A DNA stretch of 64,000 nt from Astropecten irregularis (Eukaryota; Echinodermata; Asteroidea; Paxillosida; Astropectinidae), in NCBI GenBank assembly GCA_963971285.1, contig OZ020263.1, positions 3,100,001-3,164,000 of the forward strand. Reading direction: 5' to 3'. The notes below the pieces were generated by a model, which was not told the origin of the DNA, did not search any database, and saw only the letters and a list, made by a program, of their open reading frames with translations. Positions 13,201 through 24,717 of this stretch are shown one piece after another; within the stretch, counting starts at the first letter, position 1, and each line of letters starts with the position of its first letter. The position numbers and the translations under genes are program-made.

Positions 13201-13211
13201 TTCACTTTCAT
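1250..13211 (-). CDS. SEC31A: SEC31A, COPII outer-coat protein (C-terminus not found)
   Basis: Sec31 pairs with Sec13 to form the outer cage of COPII vesicles at ER exit sites and boosts Sar1 GTP hydrolysis on Sec23. Coding exons, in order: 13211-13009, 10853-10700, 10150-10013, 9561-9421, 8724-8582, 8267-7988, 7416-7285, 6851-6642, 6235-5999, 5591-5453, 5080-4902, 4394-4268, 3873-3725, 3530-3207, 2808-2263, 1534-1250. All have AG/GT borders and compatible phases, giving 1129 codons. The N-terminus ([20 protein letters not shown]) and WD40 blades occupy exons 1-6 ([36 protein letters not shown]). An alpha-solenoid region lies in exons 8-14 ([20 protein letters not shown]). A Pro/Gln-rich tail fills exons 14-16 and contains WNDPP, the conserved Trp-Asn that in yeast reaches the Sar1 active site. 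The human protein has roughly 100-150 further C-terminal residues; no exon for them was recognised in bases 1-1249, so they probably lie outside the window. Confidence 0.95.
1615..1775 (-). mobile_element. SINE-like fragment, family B
   Basis: The stretch from ATCTCAGGCTGTATACCGTG through GATTAGCCTCCCAAATTATT is present in the opposite orientation at 28019-28180. It ends in an ATT microsatellite (1766-1790), the usual tail of such elements. Confidence 0.5.
1783..1965. mobile_element. Hammerhead-type repeat, family D (short copy)
   Basis: AAACTGCTGCAAACTGCTCA, AAATGCTTGGAGTTAGGA and the core TTTGATGAAGATCCTGCTAG are the marks of a dispersed family (8985-9345, 33384-33715, 57220-57700). Inverted halves meet around 1865-1900. 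Confidence 0.6.
3955..4150 (-). mobile_element. 3' part of a tRNA-type SINE
   Basis: The minus strand reads CAGGAATGTAAATTATGG, then CCCGATGACCAGGGATAATA, matching the tail of the SINE at 10207-10650. The tRNA head is missing. Lies in SEC31A intron 12. Confidence 0.55.
4480..4830. repeat. Degenerate short tandem repeat in SEC31A intron 11
   Basis: About twenty imperfect copies of a 14-17 bp unit around TCCCAATCTCAGTTCC. An internal duplication of about 100 bp (4610-4700 against 4710-4800) is visible. Confidence 0.6.
5167..5404. mobile_element. Foldback MITE, family A2
   Basis: GGGGTCAATTTCATAGAGCT at the left and its mirror at the right, with AAGCACCAAAATTTGC next to the ends. Related to family A but with a different subterminal part. 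Other copies at 47867 and 55870 carry nested insertions. Confidence 0.7.
5663..5864. mobile_element. Foldback element, family E (GGCTCCGGCTCC ends)
   Basis: GGGGCCTTTCTCAAAGCTCG with a GGCTCC repeat at the left; mirrored GGAGCC repeat and GAGCTTTGAGAAAGGCCCC at the right. Internal GTGAATCCATTCTAAAAT and GTAGATTCTCTGGTTTGAAA recur at 15676 and 50560. Confidence 0.7.
6277..6413. mobile_element. Foldback MITE, family F
   Basis: AATGGGAGACTTTTGAG at the left and CTCAAAAGTCTCCCATT at the right, with ACCGGTCTTCAAGTCAACAG mirrored inside. A relative lies at 17261-17391. Confidence 0.75.
7683..7741 (-). ncRNA. Hammerhead ribozyme motif (Penelope/retrozyme type)
   Basis: Read on the minus strand: an outer helix strand AAATTAGGTCTC; the core CTGATGAG (7728-7721); a 6-bp stem II GACTAG with loop AGCAGA and CTAGTC; GAAA (7702-7699); CGTT; then GAGACCTAATT closing the outer helix with 11 pairs. 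All invariant core bases are present. Stem III is reduced to the self-complementary ACGT, so it could form only between two molecules, as in the minimal hammerheads described in Penelope-like elements and retrozymes. Cleavage would fall after the second T of CGTT. One extra G sits beside stem II. It lies in SEC31A intron 6, in antisense-free orientation (same strand as the gene). Confidence 0.75.
8985..9345. mobile_element. Hammerhead-flanked non-autonomous element, family D
   Basis: The left end holds CGATCCCAGCAGGATCTTT in one orientation and the right end AAAGATCCTGCTAGGATC in the other, with GACAAGACAAC/GTTGTCTTGTC pairing just inside. The interior is G-rich and non-coding. The ends resemble hammerheads (stem GATCC-TGCTA-GGATC, then a GAAACGTC-like 3' part) with a damaged CUGAUGA core. 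In SEC31A intron 4. Confidence 0.6.
9693..9850 (-). mobile_element. tRNA-derived SINE, family A
   Basis: The minus strand carries TAGCTCAGTTGGTAGACCGC (box A) and GGTTTCGAATCCCGACCCAG (box B region), then CAATTTTTCTTTGTTCACTT. The same cassette occurs about a dozen times in the window, so it is a SINE and not a tRNA gene. Confidence 0.75.
10207..10650 (+). mobile_element. tRNA-type SINE carrying a SEC31A exon 9 fragment
   Basis: The head GGCCTAGTGGTCTGGCA looks like box A. The box B part, TTGTGGGTTCGAATCC, appears only after about 100 bp of foreign sequence (10233-10332) that matches SEC31A exon 9 (6137-6037 on the minus strand) at roughly 85-90% by eye. The body CCTTGGGCAAGACGCTTTGT and CACCCAGGTGTAAATGGATA resembles the conserved core of vertebrate and deuterostome V/Deu-type SINEs. 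The tail GGGCCCGATGACCACGGATA recurs at 3955-4150. Confidence 0.7.
10968..11160. mobile_element. Foldback element (CGATGTTTTCCGACGGAAAA ends)
   Basis: CGATGTTTTCCGACGGAAAA, CTAGACGATCATGATCGG at the left pair with GATCGTCTGG, TTTTCCGTTGGAAAACATCG at the right. In SEC31A intron 1. Confidence 0.65.
11266..12813. mobile_element. Non-autonomous DNA transposon, possibly hAT-like
   Basis: Begins CAGGTCTCGAAATAGTACTA and ends AGTTAGCGCAAGGCCTG. Both ends carry the near-palindrome CTAGCCCGGTGGGCTAG just inside. The pentamer TTGTC flanks both sides (11261-11265 and 12814-12818), a likely target duplication. No ORF of note in its 1.5 kb. Fills most of SEC31A intron 1. Confidence 0.5.
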
Positions 13212-14060
13212 CGTGGATCTGAAAATAAAATCGGCGCGAAAAAATGTCAAGAACGAATCATGAAGATAAAATTGAGCTGTAGGCCTAGAGCTATATTAAA
13301 ATTACTAGAGCGCTAGCTCCGTGTTCTCTGTGCGTAGACGCTTTGAAGCCGTCCTGGGCGCAGTTATTTTGAATTTGTCTGCGTGTCTGTGGAATTCTTT
13401 GCCTTTTGAAGAATGTACAGTAAATTCAATGCACATTGTACGTGCAAACGTTTAATACAACAAGGCCCTATTTAATGTTGAATAAACAAGGGGGAGAATA
13501 TTGTGCCAGCACGGTCATTTTTCTGATTGGCCAATTCTCAATATCACTGAATATGTTATGCCAGCCTTCTCTTTTTTCTCTAAATATTATTTTGCCGAAA
13601 GTACGTTCCTGAGGGCAAGACATAATGAACATTGCCCAATCAGAACAAGGGAACGGCAAAATAGTAGTCGCAGGAAGAATGCTTGTGCCGGCAAAATATA
13701 ATCCAGCCAACGTAAAAATAAAGAATAGGGCTAACGTTAGATTGACCATTTTTGACAGCTAACGTTAGACGAAATCAGATGAAAATGTTTATTTAAAAAA
13801 TTAAACATGTAAGATTTCAAAATATTCCTCAGACACTCAGCCCCCAGATTCTATTCATTTAAACAAATATGTAGGACATGTTAAAAAGGAAAAAAAGGTC
13901 ATCTGCGATAATTATTAAAAAGAAAACCGAAGTCGCAGTGCAGAGAACCGTGTGTGAATGTGATGGAAAAACAAGCAATCCAATCCCCCATAAGAAAAGC
14001 GTTGTATCTCAGAAACCATGTCCCGATTTCCGACAACCTGTAAAACGCTAACATACTCAC

Positions 14061-14290
14061 CGTTAAAACACTCACCAAGAGGGACAGCTTGATCTAGTCA
14101 ACCGATCCAATAATCCGAGACAGTGTTCCGGTTTCTTAATTTCTGAATTACTTGACGATTTAATTTTCCTCAACTTAAAAATCGAGGTTTTTCAGCGAGA
14201 AAACTGTCAACACGACGATATCAACGTGGCATTATACACGGCCTGCCCACAATGCAATGTCATGAGGTTTGCGCATGCGTAGGACACGTG
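14061..14290 (-). promoter_or_regulatory. Probable SEC31A promoter and non-coding first exon
   Basis: The first coding exon of SEC31A is preceded by a good acceptor (TTTTCAG at 13219-13225), so a 5' UTR exon must lie upstream. On the minus strand, two good donors (GTGAGT after 14076, GTGAGTATG after 14061) sit just below a stretch holding GCGCATGCGT (14271-14280, an NRF1-type palindrome), an E-box CACGTG (14285-14290) and CCCACAATGC (near 14247-14256, resembling a ZNF143/Staf core). Motif identities are from memory. The transcription start is inferred. Confidence 0.4.
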
Positions 14291-14472
14291 GATTGATTAA
14301 AGGGAACTGCACAGTGTCTGATAATCATTAACTTTATATTGTCGATATCAGTAATTTCTGATACTTTTATTGATTATCGGCTTTCAGGCAAAACGGTGTA
14401 TTATATTTTGGTTAATTCTAAATGAGGATGAGTGTAATTTCCCTTTAATGGTCATTTTAACTTTGTAACATT

Positions 14473-14682
14473 TTAAAGGGCATGTACAACATAAAGGTGG
14501 CAATATGGCTCCTGTCTGTTCATTCGAAGGAATAAAACAAACACCTGTGAAATTTTCAATTTCAATCATTGGAATGGATACACAGAAAAAAGTAGAAAAA
14601 AATATTGCAATTATTCCGCCAAATTGTCAGGGAATATCTCTCTCATTTTTTTATCTTCCAAAGATCTTCGTATGCCCTTTAA
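14473..14682. mobile_element. TTAA-flanked foldback, family C (short copy)
   Basis: TTAAAGGGCATGTACAAC at the left and CGTATGCCCTTTAA at the right, TTAA on both sides. The interior shares CCTGTGAAATTTTCA with the copy at 25439. Confidence 0.6.
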
Positions 14683-14699
14683 AGAGAGGGAAAATTACA

Positions 14700-16008
<1,309 letters not shown>

Positions 16009-16578
16009 ATAGAATAATGAATATTCAAGAATACCATGAATATATAATATCAACTGCAAACCTTTACTGAATATATGCATTTATCATAACTAGTAGTTAT
16101 GAAGAAACACAGTGCTTGAAAAGTAGCAACGCTTTTTGTGTAATCAACATGGCCGCCTGCAGTTAATTCTTACGTTTTTATAAATAAAGCTTGATATGAA
16201 ATGATTTCCCCATAAAACCTTATGGCAGTTCCTGCAACCATCTGTTACACTAAAAAAGTGTAAAAAACAACAAATTGTTGACGGCACAATGTCAAACAAT
16301 TTTCTAAATTAAATAGCGCCCTAATTTCAATGTTTGTTTCATATATCCATACATTTATCTTACCCAAACACTAATTAATTGGCATTATAATTATTTTTAC
16401 ATGCAAAAGGATCATCAAGTGCAGAAAGGCTTTTAAGTACATATAGGCTAATGAAAAGTAAAAATAAAATGTACAAATTCACATCTTTTTTATCCAAAAT
16501 ATATCTTTCTTGGGATATCATTAGTGACAAAGGAAGATAATTGACATTTTAGGGGGCACTGGCAACATATGCAGGGCT

Positions 16579-16821
16579 GGGCTCAATTTCATGGAGCTGC
16601 TAAGCACACAAATTTGCTTAGCACAAAAATGGCTTGCCCAATAAAACAAACCACCGTTGAAAAATTCCATTTGATATTCATGGTCTGTGAACAACAGCCA
16701 AAGAACAATCACAAGCAATGCACAACGCATTGAACTTTGGTTGTTAACCCTGTTTTTATTAGGGACAGAAATATCATGCTTAGCAAATTTTTGTGCTAAG
16801 CAGCGCCGTGAAATTGGCCCC
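16579..16821. mobile_element. Foldback MITE, family A
   Basis: GGGCTCAATTTCATGGAGCT ... AAATTGGCCC, same interior as the copies at 700 and 24718. A family A SINE head (AACTCAGTTGGTGAGAGCAC, 16825-16930) follows at once. Confidence 0.7.
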
Positions 16822-16930
16822 TGGATAACTCAGTTGGTGAGAGCACCGGTACGGTATTTTCCAGCAGTTGCAGGTTCACATCCCACATCAGTCAATTTCC
16901 TTTGTTCACCTTTAAATGATAATTCAACCT
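16822..16930 (+). mobile_element. tRNA-derived SINE, family A
   Basis: CTGGATAACTCAGTTGGTGA with a weakened box B (GCAGGTTCACATCCC) and the usual CAATTTCCTTTGTTCACCTT tail. Confidence 0.6.
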
Positions 16931-17260
16931 AGTCAGCTTCCCATGCGGTTTATTTCAGAATTTCCTATTTTCCCTTGAACATTTAATTGTTAATTTAATT
17001 AATTTAATTTAATTGTTAATTCTATACTTACATATGAAAAGCAATAAGTATATTAATACTTTTTAACGTAAAACATTTAATATATTGATAAGAGATTACA
17101 ATCTATATCATTTGGCTCAGCCAATAAAATCATTTTCAATTTTACATAAATACAGTTATTGAAAGTTTCTCATCTTCACAGATGGCTCCAGATTAATAGA
17201 GAAAAAACAATTGAAATACTGTCGTTGAGTAGCTATACAATCTTGCATTGCTACTGCAAT

Positions 17261-17391
17261 CAATGGGAGACTCGGTCTTGAGTCAACAGCGCACGCACGC
17301 GCAATACAACGTGCGCATGCTTACAATTGCGCAAACATGGTTTGCGCGTGCGCTGTTGACTCAAGACCGACTCTCTAAAAGTCTCCCATTG
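17261..17391. mobile_element. Foldback MITE, family F
   Basis: CAATGGGAGACTCGGTCTTG mirrored by AAAAGTCTCCCATTG. GTCAACAGCGCACGCACGCG inside pairs with GCGCGTGCGCTGTTGAC. Confidence 0.75.
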
Positions 17392-17494
17392 CCTTACTAA
17401 TGGAATGTCGAGAAATCTTGGGGGGTGGCGTAAAAATGGGAGGGGACTGACAATTCTTGAGGAGGCGGGCCTGCTTGACTGCACCACCATAGAT

Positions 17495-17632
17495 GGCGCC
17501 ATTCGTTTAGCTATTACATGGGTCAGCCCTTACTGGGAATGGTCGTGCTATACTACACAAAACAAGCGAGAGAATGGGGACGAGGTTGACTGGTGTCAAC
17601 CCGGGGGAGCTAAACGAATGCACCCAAAGTGA
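17495..17632. mobile_element. Foldback MITE, family G
   Basis: CCATTCGTTTAGCT at the left, AGCTAAACGAATGCACCC at the right; the interior TACTGGGAATGGTCGTGC recurs inverted in the copy at 23336. A third relative is at 35926. Confidence 0.7.
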
Positions 17633-19014
17633 CAGAAACACTGAAGGGCATTTATGACATATTGCATTGAGAAGAAAAATTGGGCAAATCCCCCCAAGCA
17701 AACAAAGAAACAAAAACAAACAAAGAAACAAACAAACATCCCAAAACAACACATACAAAAGGCCATAGACTTTCCTATCAAAAAGCTAACACGCTATTCC
17801 TTAAACAAAACTCGCTGTCAAATTTTGATGCAGTCAGAATCCATCCTCATTGTATTGAGGTTATTATGTAATATGTCTAATACTTTGGTTGCTGCTGTTT
17901 AAGAAAAACAAACTATGCTTAAAATAATGTCCACGTTTTGCTGCATATTTCGTTCACACAAGGTTAATCTTTTGTTCCCACAGTTCTACCGACCACATAT
18001 CAACTCCAAAGTAAAAATGACAACTTAGAAAAGAAAATGCAAGTTGTGAAGTTGTGCTAGATTTTCAGACGGATAAAGGCACAATTAACAAGAAATGCTC
18101 TGAAAACTGCACAAAACAATAAAATAAATTAATTAATAAAAGAAAACAAAACAAAACAAAACAAAATTAAATCATCATAATTCAAATTTCCTGGCAAGGA
18201 TTAGACATGTTTAAATCTTAAAACTAAAAATTACAGGAGAATAGGTAAGTTTATTGTTAAATTTTGAGTGCTGTACTGCGGCAACTGAACTGAATTGCCA
18301 CATTGTCAATCATCCTCTAATGCAAACCTCAAAAATCACAACCATTTGGGTCAATACTAGTGCTGGGATTTTTATCCGGTTAAAGGTTGACCGACCCGGA
18401 TTTAATAATCCGGTTACAAATTTTCACTAACTGTTAGCCGAAACTGAAAAAAAAAAAAAAAAAAGGACGAACGTTTGGCTCATGCTCAACAACCCAAAAA
18501 GTGTAAACTGTAGAATTTCAGTCAGTTATTTTGTCCATTTTGCCAAGTAGAAACATGCTTTGCACATAATGGATCTAAAAGAAACATTGTGTGTACTTAA
18601 TCTGAATGATTGATTTAAAAAATAACATCAAAAGAAGCATTCCGAAAGCGCCGATCACACTGAAGAAGACGTATATACCATAAATCGCACATGTAACGCA
18701 AATCGCACGTGATTACATAGGTTAACTGTAAACCTGATTTGTATTTTTTGCAATCAGTAACCGGATAAAGAATTACCTGATTTTGCCCAGCACTAGTAAA
18801 TACTGTCCTATTTGGCAATTAGCTGTATGAAAGCAAACTAGCAAATACTGACATTCTTTCAAGACGAGATTTCAACCGAAAGCATTACAGTGTACAATTC
18901 AACAAAATAAATAAATAAACTGAAATGAAATTTGAAATTTTGATCATTACATTCTATAGTTGAGAACGGAAAGCCTTTTGGAACTTGCCGGAGATAATTT
19001 CAGGATGAGAGACT

Positions 19015-22000
19015 TTAGTAGACACCTGCTATCTTGAGGATGATGACGACGATGACAATGAGCACCACGGCGATGACCACACCCAGGATGACGCCCGTCT
19101 TTCGGTTCAACCATTTATACTTGGTGCTCACCCGCTTGGCAGACTTCTGAAAGGACTGAGCCTGTGGGACCAAAACAACAAAAGAAAGGCAGCTTGTTAC
19201 ATCGCTTGTCACACAGCTTGTTGTGTAGCTTGTCACAAAGCTTCTAACATAGTTTGTTACTGTTTGTCACAGCTTGCAATCAAACGTGTCACACAGCTTG
19301 TAAGACAGCTTGTAACATAGCTTGTAACACATCTTGTTACATCACTTGCCACACAGCTTGTCAAGAAGCTTGTAACATAGCTTGTTACATAGCTTTACAT
19401 AGCTTGTCAAGAAGCTTGTAACGTAGCTTGTCACACAGCTTGTCACACAGCTTGTTACATAGCTTGTCAAGAAGCTTGTAACGTAGCTTGTAATGTAGCT
19501 TGTAACGTAGCTTGTTACACAGCTTGTTACATAGCTTTACATAGCTTGTCAAGAAGCTTGTAACGTAGCTTGTCACACAGCTTGTTACATAGCTTGTCAA
19601 GAAGCTTGTAATGTAGCTTGTAACGTAGCTTGTCACACAGCTTGTTACATAGCTTGTCAAGAAGCTTGTAACGTAGCTTGTAATGTAGCTTGTAACGTAG
19701 CTTGTTACACAGCTTGTTACATAGCTTTACATAGCTTGTCAAGAAGCTTGTAACGTAGCTTGTCACACAGCTTGTTACATAGCTTGTCAAGAAGCTTGTA
19801 ATGTAGCCAGCTTGTTACATAGCTTTACATAGCTTGTCAAGAAGCTTGTAACGTAGCTTGTCACACAGCTTGTTACATAGCTAGTCAAAAAGCTTGTAAA
19901 GTAGCTTGTAACGTGGCTTGTAATGTAGCTTGTAACATAGCAGGTAACACAGCTTGTTACATAGCTTGTCAAGAAGCTTGTAACGTAGCTTGTAATGTAG
20001 CTTGTAACATAGCAGGTAACACAGCTTGTTACATAGCTTTACATAGCTTGTCAAGAAGCTTGTAACGTAGCTTGACTGGAGCGGGATTCAAACTGGCAAC
20101 CTCCTGAATACCATACAGGCGCTCTACCAACTGAGCCATCCAACCCTACGTTGGTGGTGTCCCTAATAGTCAATTATCTTTGTTTGTTTGGCAGTCAGAA
20201 GCCATGAAACCACTCACATACCACTATATCCCAAGGATCATTGAAGATACGTGCAGCATTAACAATGCTGCAACCTGAGAAACAGTACATGGGGGATCAC
20301 TCGAAGAGGATTACAGCTTAAAATTTTTTTTTAGACTTGGGAAGACTCCCTGAAAAAATGCAAAAAGGGATTAATGGGAATTGTTTCAGGACGGGGGTCT
20401 TACGCTTGCTTCCAGGTCCTCCGTCTTCTGCATGAGGTCGTCTAGCTTCTCTCCCCTGCTCAGTACTTTATCGATGTTCTGAATCATAATATCCTTGACT
20501 TCATCCACCTGGTTCTGCAGGTTGGTTATGTTGCTGTTGGACTCTTTCATGTGCGAGTAGTGGTCCTGTTGGAACAAATACAGGCAGTCTGAGGCTGAGG
20601 TCACTAAATACGCCCCCAGGCGACACACTTAATACGTTCGGGCAAGTGTTTAAAGGGAGCACATAGGATTTGCAAAGATGCGCGTTTTGGCTGAATTTGG
20701 TACTTAAACAGAACGTTCTCGCGTTTGAGGTCGACATGAACGAGGTCCGGTCCGTCCACGTTCACACCAATCTAAAGCTCCCTATTGATAACTCAAGGTT
20801 AAGTTTGATCTTGGCGTTTGGTGAAATCGGACACAGGATCCTCACCATCTCTTGGCTGAGCACGATCTTAAAGTCCCTGTCCAGTTCGTACTCTCCGGCA
20901 TGCTGGACCCGCTGGCCGAGACTCGTTGAGGTGATGCGACGTATGATCTCATTCAGGAAAGCGTGGGACTTCTGTCTGCTGAAGTCCGTGGTTGTGGCAC
21001 AGAGGTAGGTGATGCTGTCCTGTACGATAACCGGAAACATGTACCTGGGAGTATAAAGATGATCAGGATAAAAGATGCAGCATCTATCACTGAGATGTGG
21101 TATACTTCACCAACAATGTTAGCCCAACGACCAAAATGCAGGCCTTGAATTTGTTTCTGAAAGGGGCAAGGTCGTTTTCCCATTGCAAGGGGCACTTCCA
21201 TTGGAAAATCATAATGTCTATGGAAACATTTGAAGGGGGCACTAAGGCCAAGAACCAGGGCAATGAAGGCCATGGCCTCTGTGGCCTCCTTTAAATTCAA
21301 GGCTTGAAAATTTAAACAGAAATTCTCAGAGAGGCCAGCCCTGATAGCTGACCAGATAAAAATGATTGAATGGACAATTAAAAAAAAAGAAGAAAACTTG
21401 AGTGGGATTCGAACCTACGACTACTGGAATACCGTATTGGTGTGAACAAAAAGTGGGTTTAGAACACAGAACAGTGAATGTACGCATTGTGAACGTGGAA
21501 AACGAAGTTCTGATCTTAACAGAAAGACCAGGTCTTCATTTAAATAAAAATGAGGGGAGCTGCAAATCGCTCTCCTTCAATCAACATAGAGAATTTAGGA
21601 GAGTGATTTGCTCTCACTAACAAAAATCAAGTTTGAGCTGCAAATCTAACTCCTTCAATCAACATAGGGCCTACTCATACTAGTGAATAAAGAGAGCAGT
21701 TTGCTCTTGCTGAACCAAGTTTTTGCATCAGAACAGAATCAGAAGTTTGCTTGTCCTGTTGAAAAAGATTATAAAAAGATAACACTTTTTTAGTATTTTC
21801 CATAAAGGGTAAATGTCAGCTGGAAAAATGTATACTGTGATGTTTTGAAAAAAGGCAGCTCTCCTTAAATTGTTAAGGAGAGCTCTCTTTTTTCACTCTC
21901 CTTGGAAAACATTAAGGAGAGCGGAGGAGAGTGATCACTCTCACTCTCACTCTACTTAAAAATCAAGGCCTGAAAGACTGTGTACTACTGAGAGCCTTCT

Positions 22001-22169
22001 TCTGACTCTTAGCTCCTTACTGGTCTGACGTATACACCGTTTTGGAGTCCTGGCCCGGAATGTTCTGCAACATGGACTTGCAGACGACGGAAAAGTTGTG
22101 TTCATAGCTGGCCGAGTGCTCCACCAGCAGGACGGCGCCCCTGGCAATGCAGCTGTATAGGATTGCCAT
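19015..22169 (-). CDS. VAMP7: VAMP7-like longin-domain R-SNARE
   Basis: Vesicle SNARE for late endosome, lysosome and plasma-membrane fusion by family. Exons 22169-22021, 21044-20846, 20565-20404 and 19161-19015 join in phase to 218 aa (human VAMP7 is 220). A longin domain (MAILYSCIARGAVLLVEHSA, then VQDSITYLCATTTDFSRQKS) fills about residues 1-115. The SNARE helix (about 125-180) carries the zero-layer arginine in VLSRGEKLDDLM. A basic juxtamembrane stretch (KYKWLNRKTG) leads into one Ile/Val-rich C-terminal membrane segment ending IAGVY, so it is tail-anchored. The longin and SNARE parts fit VAMP7. The tail is unlike vertebrate VAMP7, so a lineage-specific longin VAMP is possible. Intron 3 is almost wholly a minisatellite that stops about 30 bp from exon 4. 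Confidence 0.85.
19190..20073. repeat. Minisatellite built on a 12-bp AGCTTGT unit in VAMP7 intron 3
   Basis: About 880 bp of AGCTTGTNACNT units arranged in higher-order blocks, with the longer block ACATAGCTTTACATAGCTTG recurring about every 95-200 bp. The 12-bp unit keeps the minus strand open in all frames (repeating Thr-Ser-Tyr-Val or Asn-Lys-Leu-Cys), but this is a by-product of the period. A real acceptor separates it from exon 4. Confidence 0.9.
20074..20215 (-). mobile_element. tRNA-derived SINE, family A
   Basis: The minus strand holds GGATGGCTCAGTTGGTAGAG and a box B ending TTTGAATCCCGCTCCAGTCA. It abuts the minisatellite directly. Confidence 0.75.
21136..21303. repeat. Dispersed repeat M in VAMP7 intron 1
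   Basis: The segment from ATGCAGGCCTTGAATTTG to GTGGCCTCCTTTAAATTC is closely matched at 39925-40095 in SKP1 intron 3 (shared AATCATAATGTCTATGGAA and CACTAAGGCCAAGAACCAGG). Not classified. Confidence 0.55.
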
Positions 22170-23335
22170 GCTGATGGGAGGGATCGGTTACCAGACAGCG
22201 GGCAGGGGTAGCATTCAGGGAAGGATTCTCAGGGTTGACGATGACGCTGCTTGACGGTCATGGATGGCACCATGAAGGAGCTGCAGTCCAACGACAAAAG
22301 TTATAACATTACAAAAGTGACAAACTGGAAATGGCTATAAGCGACTGGAGCACTCAATATCATAGTGCTGCCTAAAGGTATGCGACGCATCTCTTCTATA
22401 GCAGAAAAATGGTGACTGATACTAGTGTAGTTTAGGCCATCTGGAAATAAAAACCACTTTTGTAAAGTAACCAACGTATAAAAAACTTGGTTTCAAGTTT
22501 ATACTAAAACAACTGAAGACATTTATGCAACATTTCAGTGTAAAAAAGACAATTTTCTTACGCACTTGTTACGAACTTGAAAACAGCCCATCTGATTGCG
22601 TGATGCCATTTTGTCTGGCTAAACTACTACTACTGCTAGGCATTGTAACCTTCACTTCAGTTCATTTCAAGTTCAAAATAAGGCTTTTTAATTAAATAAC
22701 ACAAAGATTTTTGTGCACAAACATTTAAAAGGCAAAGCACATAAACCCAAATAGGCCTAGGCCTAACTCGCATGATAGAGCTGTGAACATCCTTAATTAG
22801 CCTAAGGTTATAAATTAACTAAGCATCCGTTGAGTGTCTTATTTCTACATCACTCAGCAAGTTCAGGAAACATTCAATTTGTACATGTAATGAATGTGTT
22901 ACTCACTTTACCGTCACGGTTGGTCACCGGTCAAGTTGATTTGGTGTTGAAAGACCTGCAGCCAAAATCCCGGAAAAGGGGTGCGTGCTATCAGTGACAA
23001 TAATGCAATGAAACTTTCCCAGAAATTCAACGTGTAGCCGCTTATTTTCACACTTTTCTTGGTGAATACTTAAACAGTTTGGGAAATCCAAAACAACATT
23101 TATTTTATCGCACATGCACGGTATGGATCCCTGTCACCATACATTGAAATGATACGTTGATGCTGCTCTGGCGCCAGACTCACCGAGACCGTGAGGGCGT
23201 TTCCAATCAAAAATCACGAGTGGATATTCCCCGTGTGTCGGCTATGGCTTTGTATTACATGCAAGGCCGTGAAAAATCGGCAGCAGCCGCTAATATACAC
23301 ACAAGCCATAGCCATGTGTAATGAGGACAATAATG
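22170..23335. other. Upstream region of the VAMP7-like gene, no gene seen
   Basis: Presumably holds the promoter and 5' UTR, since the ATG at 22169 has no acceptor beside it. No clear core element was recognised. Confidence 0.35.
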
Positions 23336-23452
23336 GGTGCATTCGTTTAGCTCCCCCGGGTCGACCACCAGTCAAACTCATCCGCGTGTTGTGCAGTATG
23401 GCACGACCGTTCCCGGTAAGGGCTGACCCGGGGGAGCTAAACGAACGCACCC
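23336..23452. mobile_element. Foldback MITE, family G
   Basis: GGGTGCATTCGTTTAGCTCC, CCCGGGT at the left; ACCCGGGGGAGCTAAACGAA, CGCACCC at the right. The best-preserved copy of the family. Confidence 0.8.
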
Positions 23453-23669
23453 ATAAAAATGCACGACAGGTTACTTGAATGAATCATCATGCGCGAAATT
23501 AAACTTAGAGCAATATTTTTCTTTTTTCACGCGGCACCGTGGCTCCATAGCCTAGCCGCGACCTAGCAGGTTGAAACTGTGCAAACTTAAAAACTGGAAA
23601 AATTAATGTACCGGTAGTTCAACGTTAAAAATGCAGAGACTTGAAAATTGCGCCAAAAGTAGTTTGGTA

Positions 23670-24003
23670 GTACCATACTTTGGTTTTTAGCAAAGAAATA
23701 CAGATTTATGGGCAAACATATCAAGACAGATACAGTAACAGTCATCTGTGAAAATTTCAGTCCCATACGTAGCCCACTTTTTGAGAAAACAGTGAAAAAC
23801 AGCCACAGCTAGTATTTAGTCTTTTGAGCTGTTAAAAGATTTTCGGTTGTTGTTTTACTAATATCTGTATAAATACACCATTTCAGGCGTAACAATTTTA
23901 ACGGTATGTTTCTACCATCACCATCTTCATACCCTGTAAGTTATAGGTAAATCTGTGAACATTTCTGTTTTGGTTTCTTACCAAAGTATGATACTACAAA
24001 GAT
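23670..24003. mobile_element. Foldback element, family C
   Basis: GTACCATACTTTGGTTTT mirrored by ACCAAAGTATGATACTAC; the interior TGAGAAAACAGTGAAAAACA and TGTTTCTACCATCACCATCT recurs in the copies at 28587, 42355 and 56069. A partial relative (ACATGATTGGTAAAGGTCAC) follows to about 24130. Confidence 0.7.
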
Positions 24004-24717
24004 GATACATGATTGGTAAAGGTCACATAACAGCACTCACACTTTGTCTAATCAAACATGTACATCAAATATTAAACCTGTGAAATTTTGAGCTCAATTG
24101 GACATTTTTTTTTAATTTGTTCACTCACATCTAGGTAATTTAACCTACCAGCACAAACATCATAAAATAAAAAACAACCATGAATTTATGATTTTAGCAA
24201 TTCAATACAAATAAATATGTTTTGATAAAATTCAAACAATTTTCTACTTTTAAAGTCAGTATCAGATTCGTTTTTAAAGAATTAAAACATTTCATTATTT
24301 GTTGTCACTCACATCGATCTTTCTCCATGCTTCTTAAAGGAATTTTTTACCTCTACCAAATTCTAACTACTAAAAAGTGGGGTGCAGAGGCAGAGCCAGA
24401 ACCTAACCCAAACACAGATCAGGAAACATGATTAAAATATTTATCAAAATGCATTGACTTCGATGTCTTAGCAAAAAGAATAAATATTATTAGCACAACA
24501 GAATGGATAAAAACACAGGAAATGAATATATCTGAACAGAAACTAAAAAAATCTACAAAACGCTGTCCATAAATATTGCTTAATATTAGCTTTGGTCCGA
24601 AATATGGCATAAAATGAAAATACACACAAATATTTTGCATACTTAAAAACAACACCTGAGTTATTTTTCAATATTTTATCTGGATTGTCAATTCCAACCT
24701 CAGACAACTAATAACCA

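Noticed and set aside
19385-19972. Long minus-strand frames of repeating Thr-Ser-Tyr-Val / Asn-Lys-Leu
   Set aside because: By-product of a 12-bp tandem repeat, whose period is a multiple of three, inside an intron.
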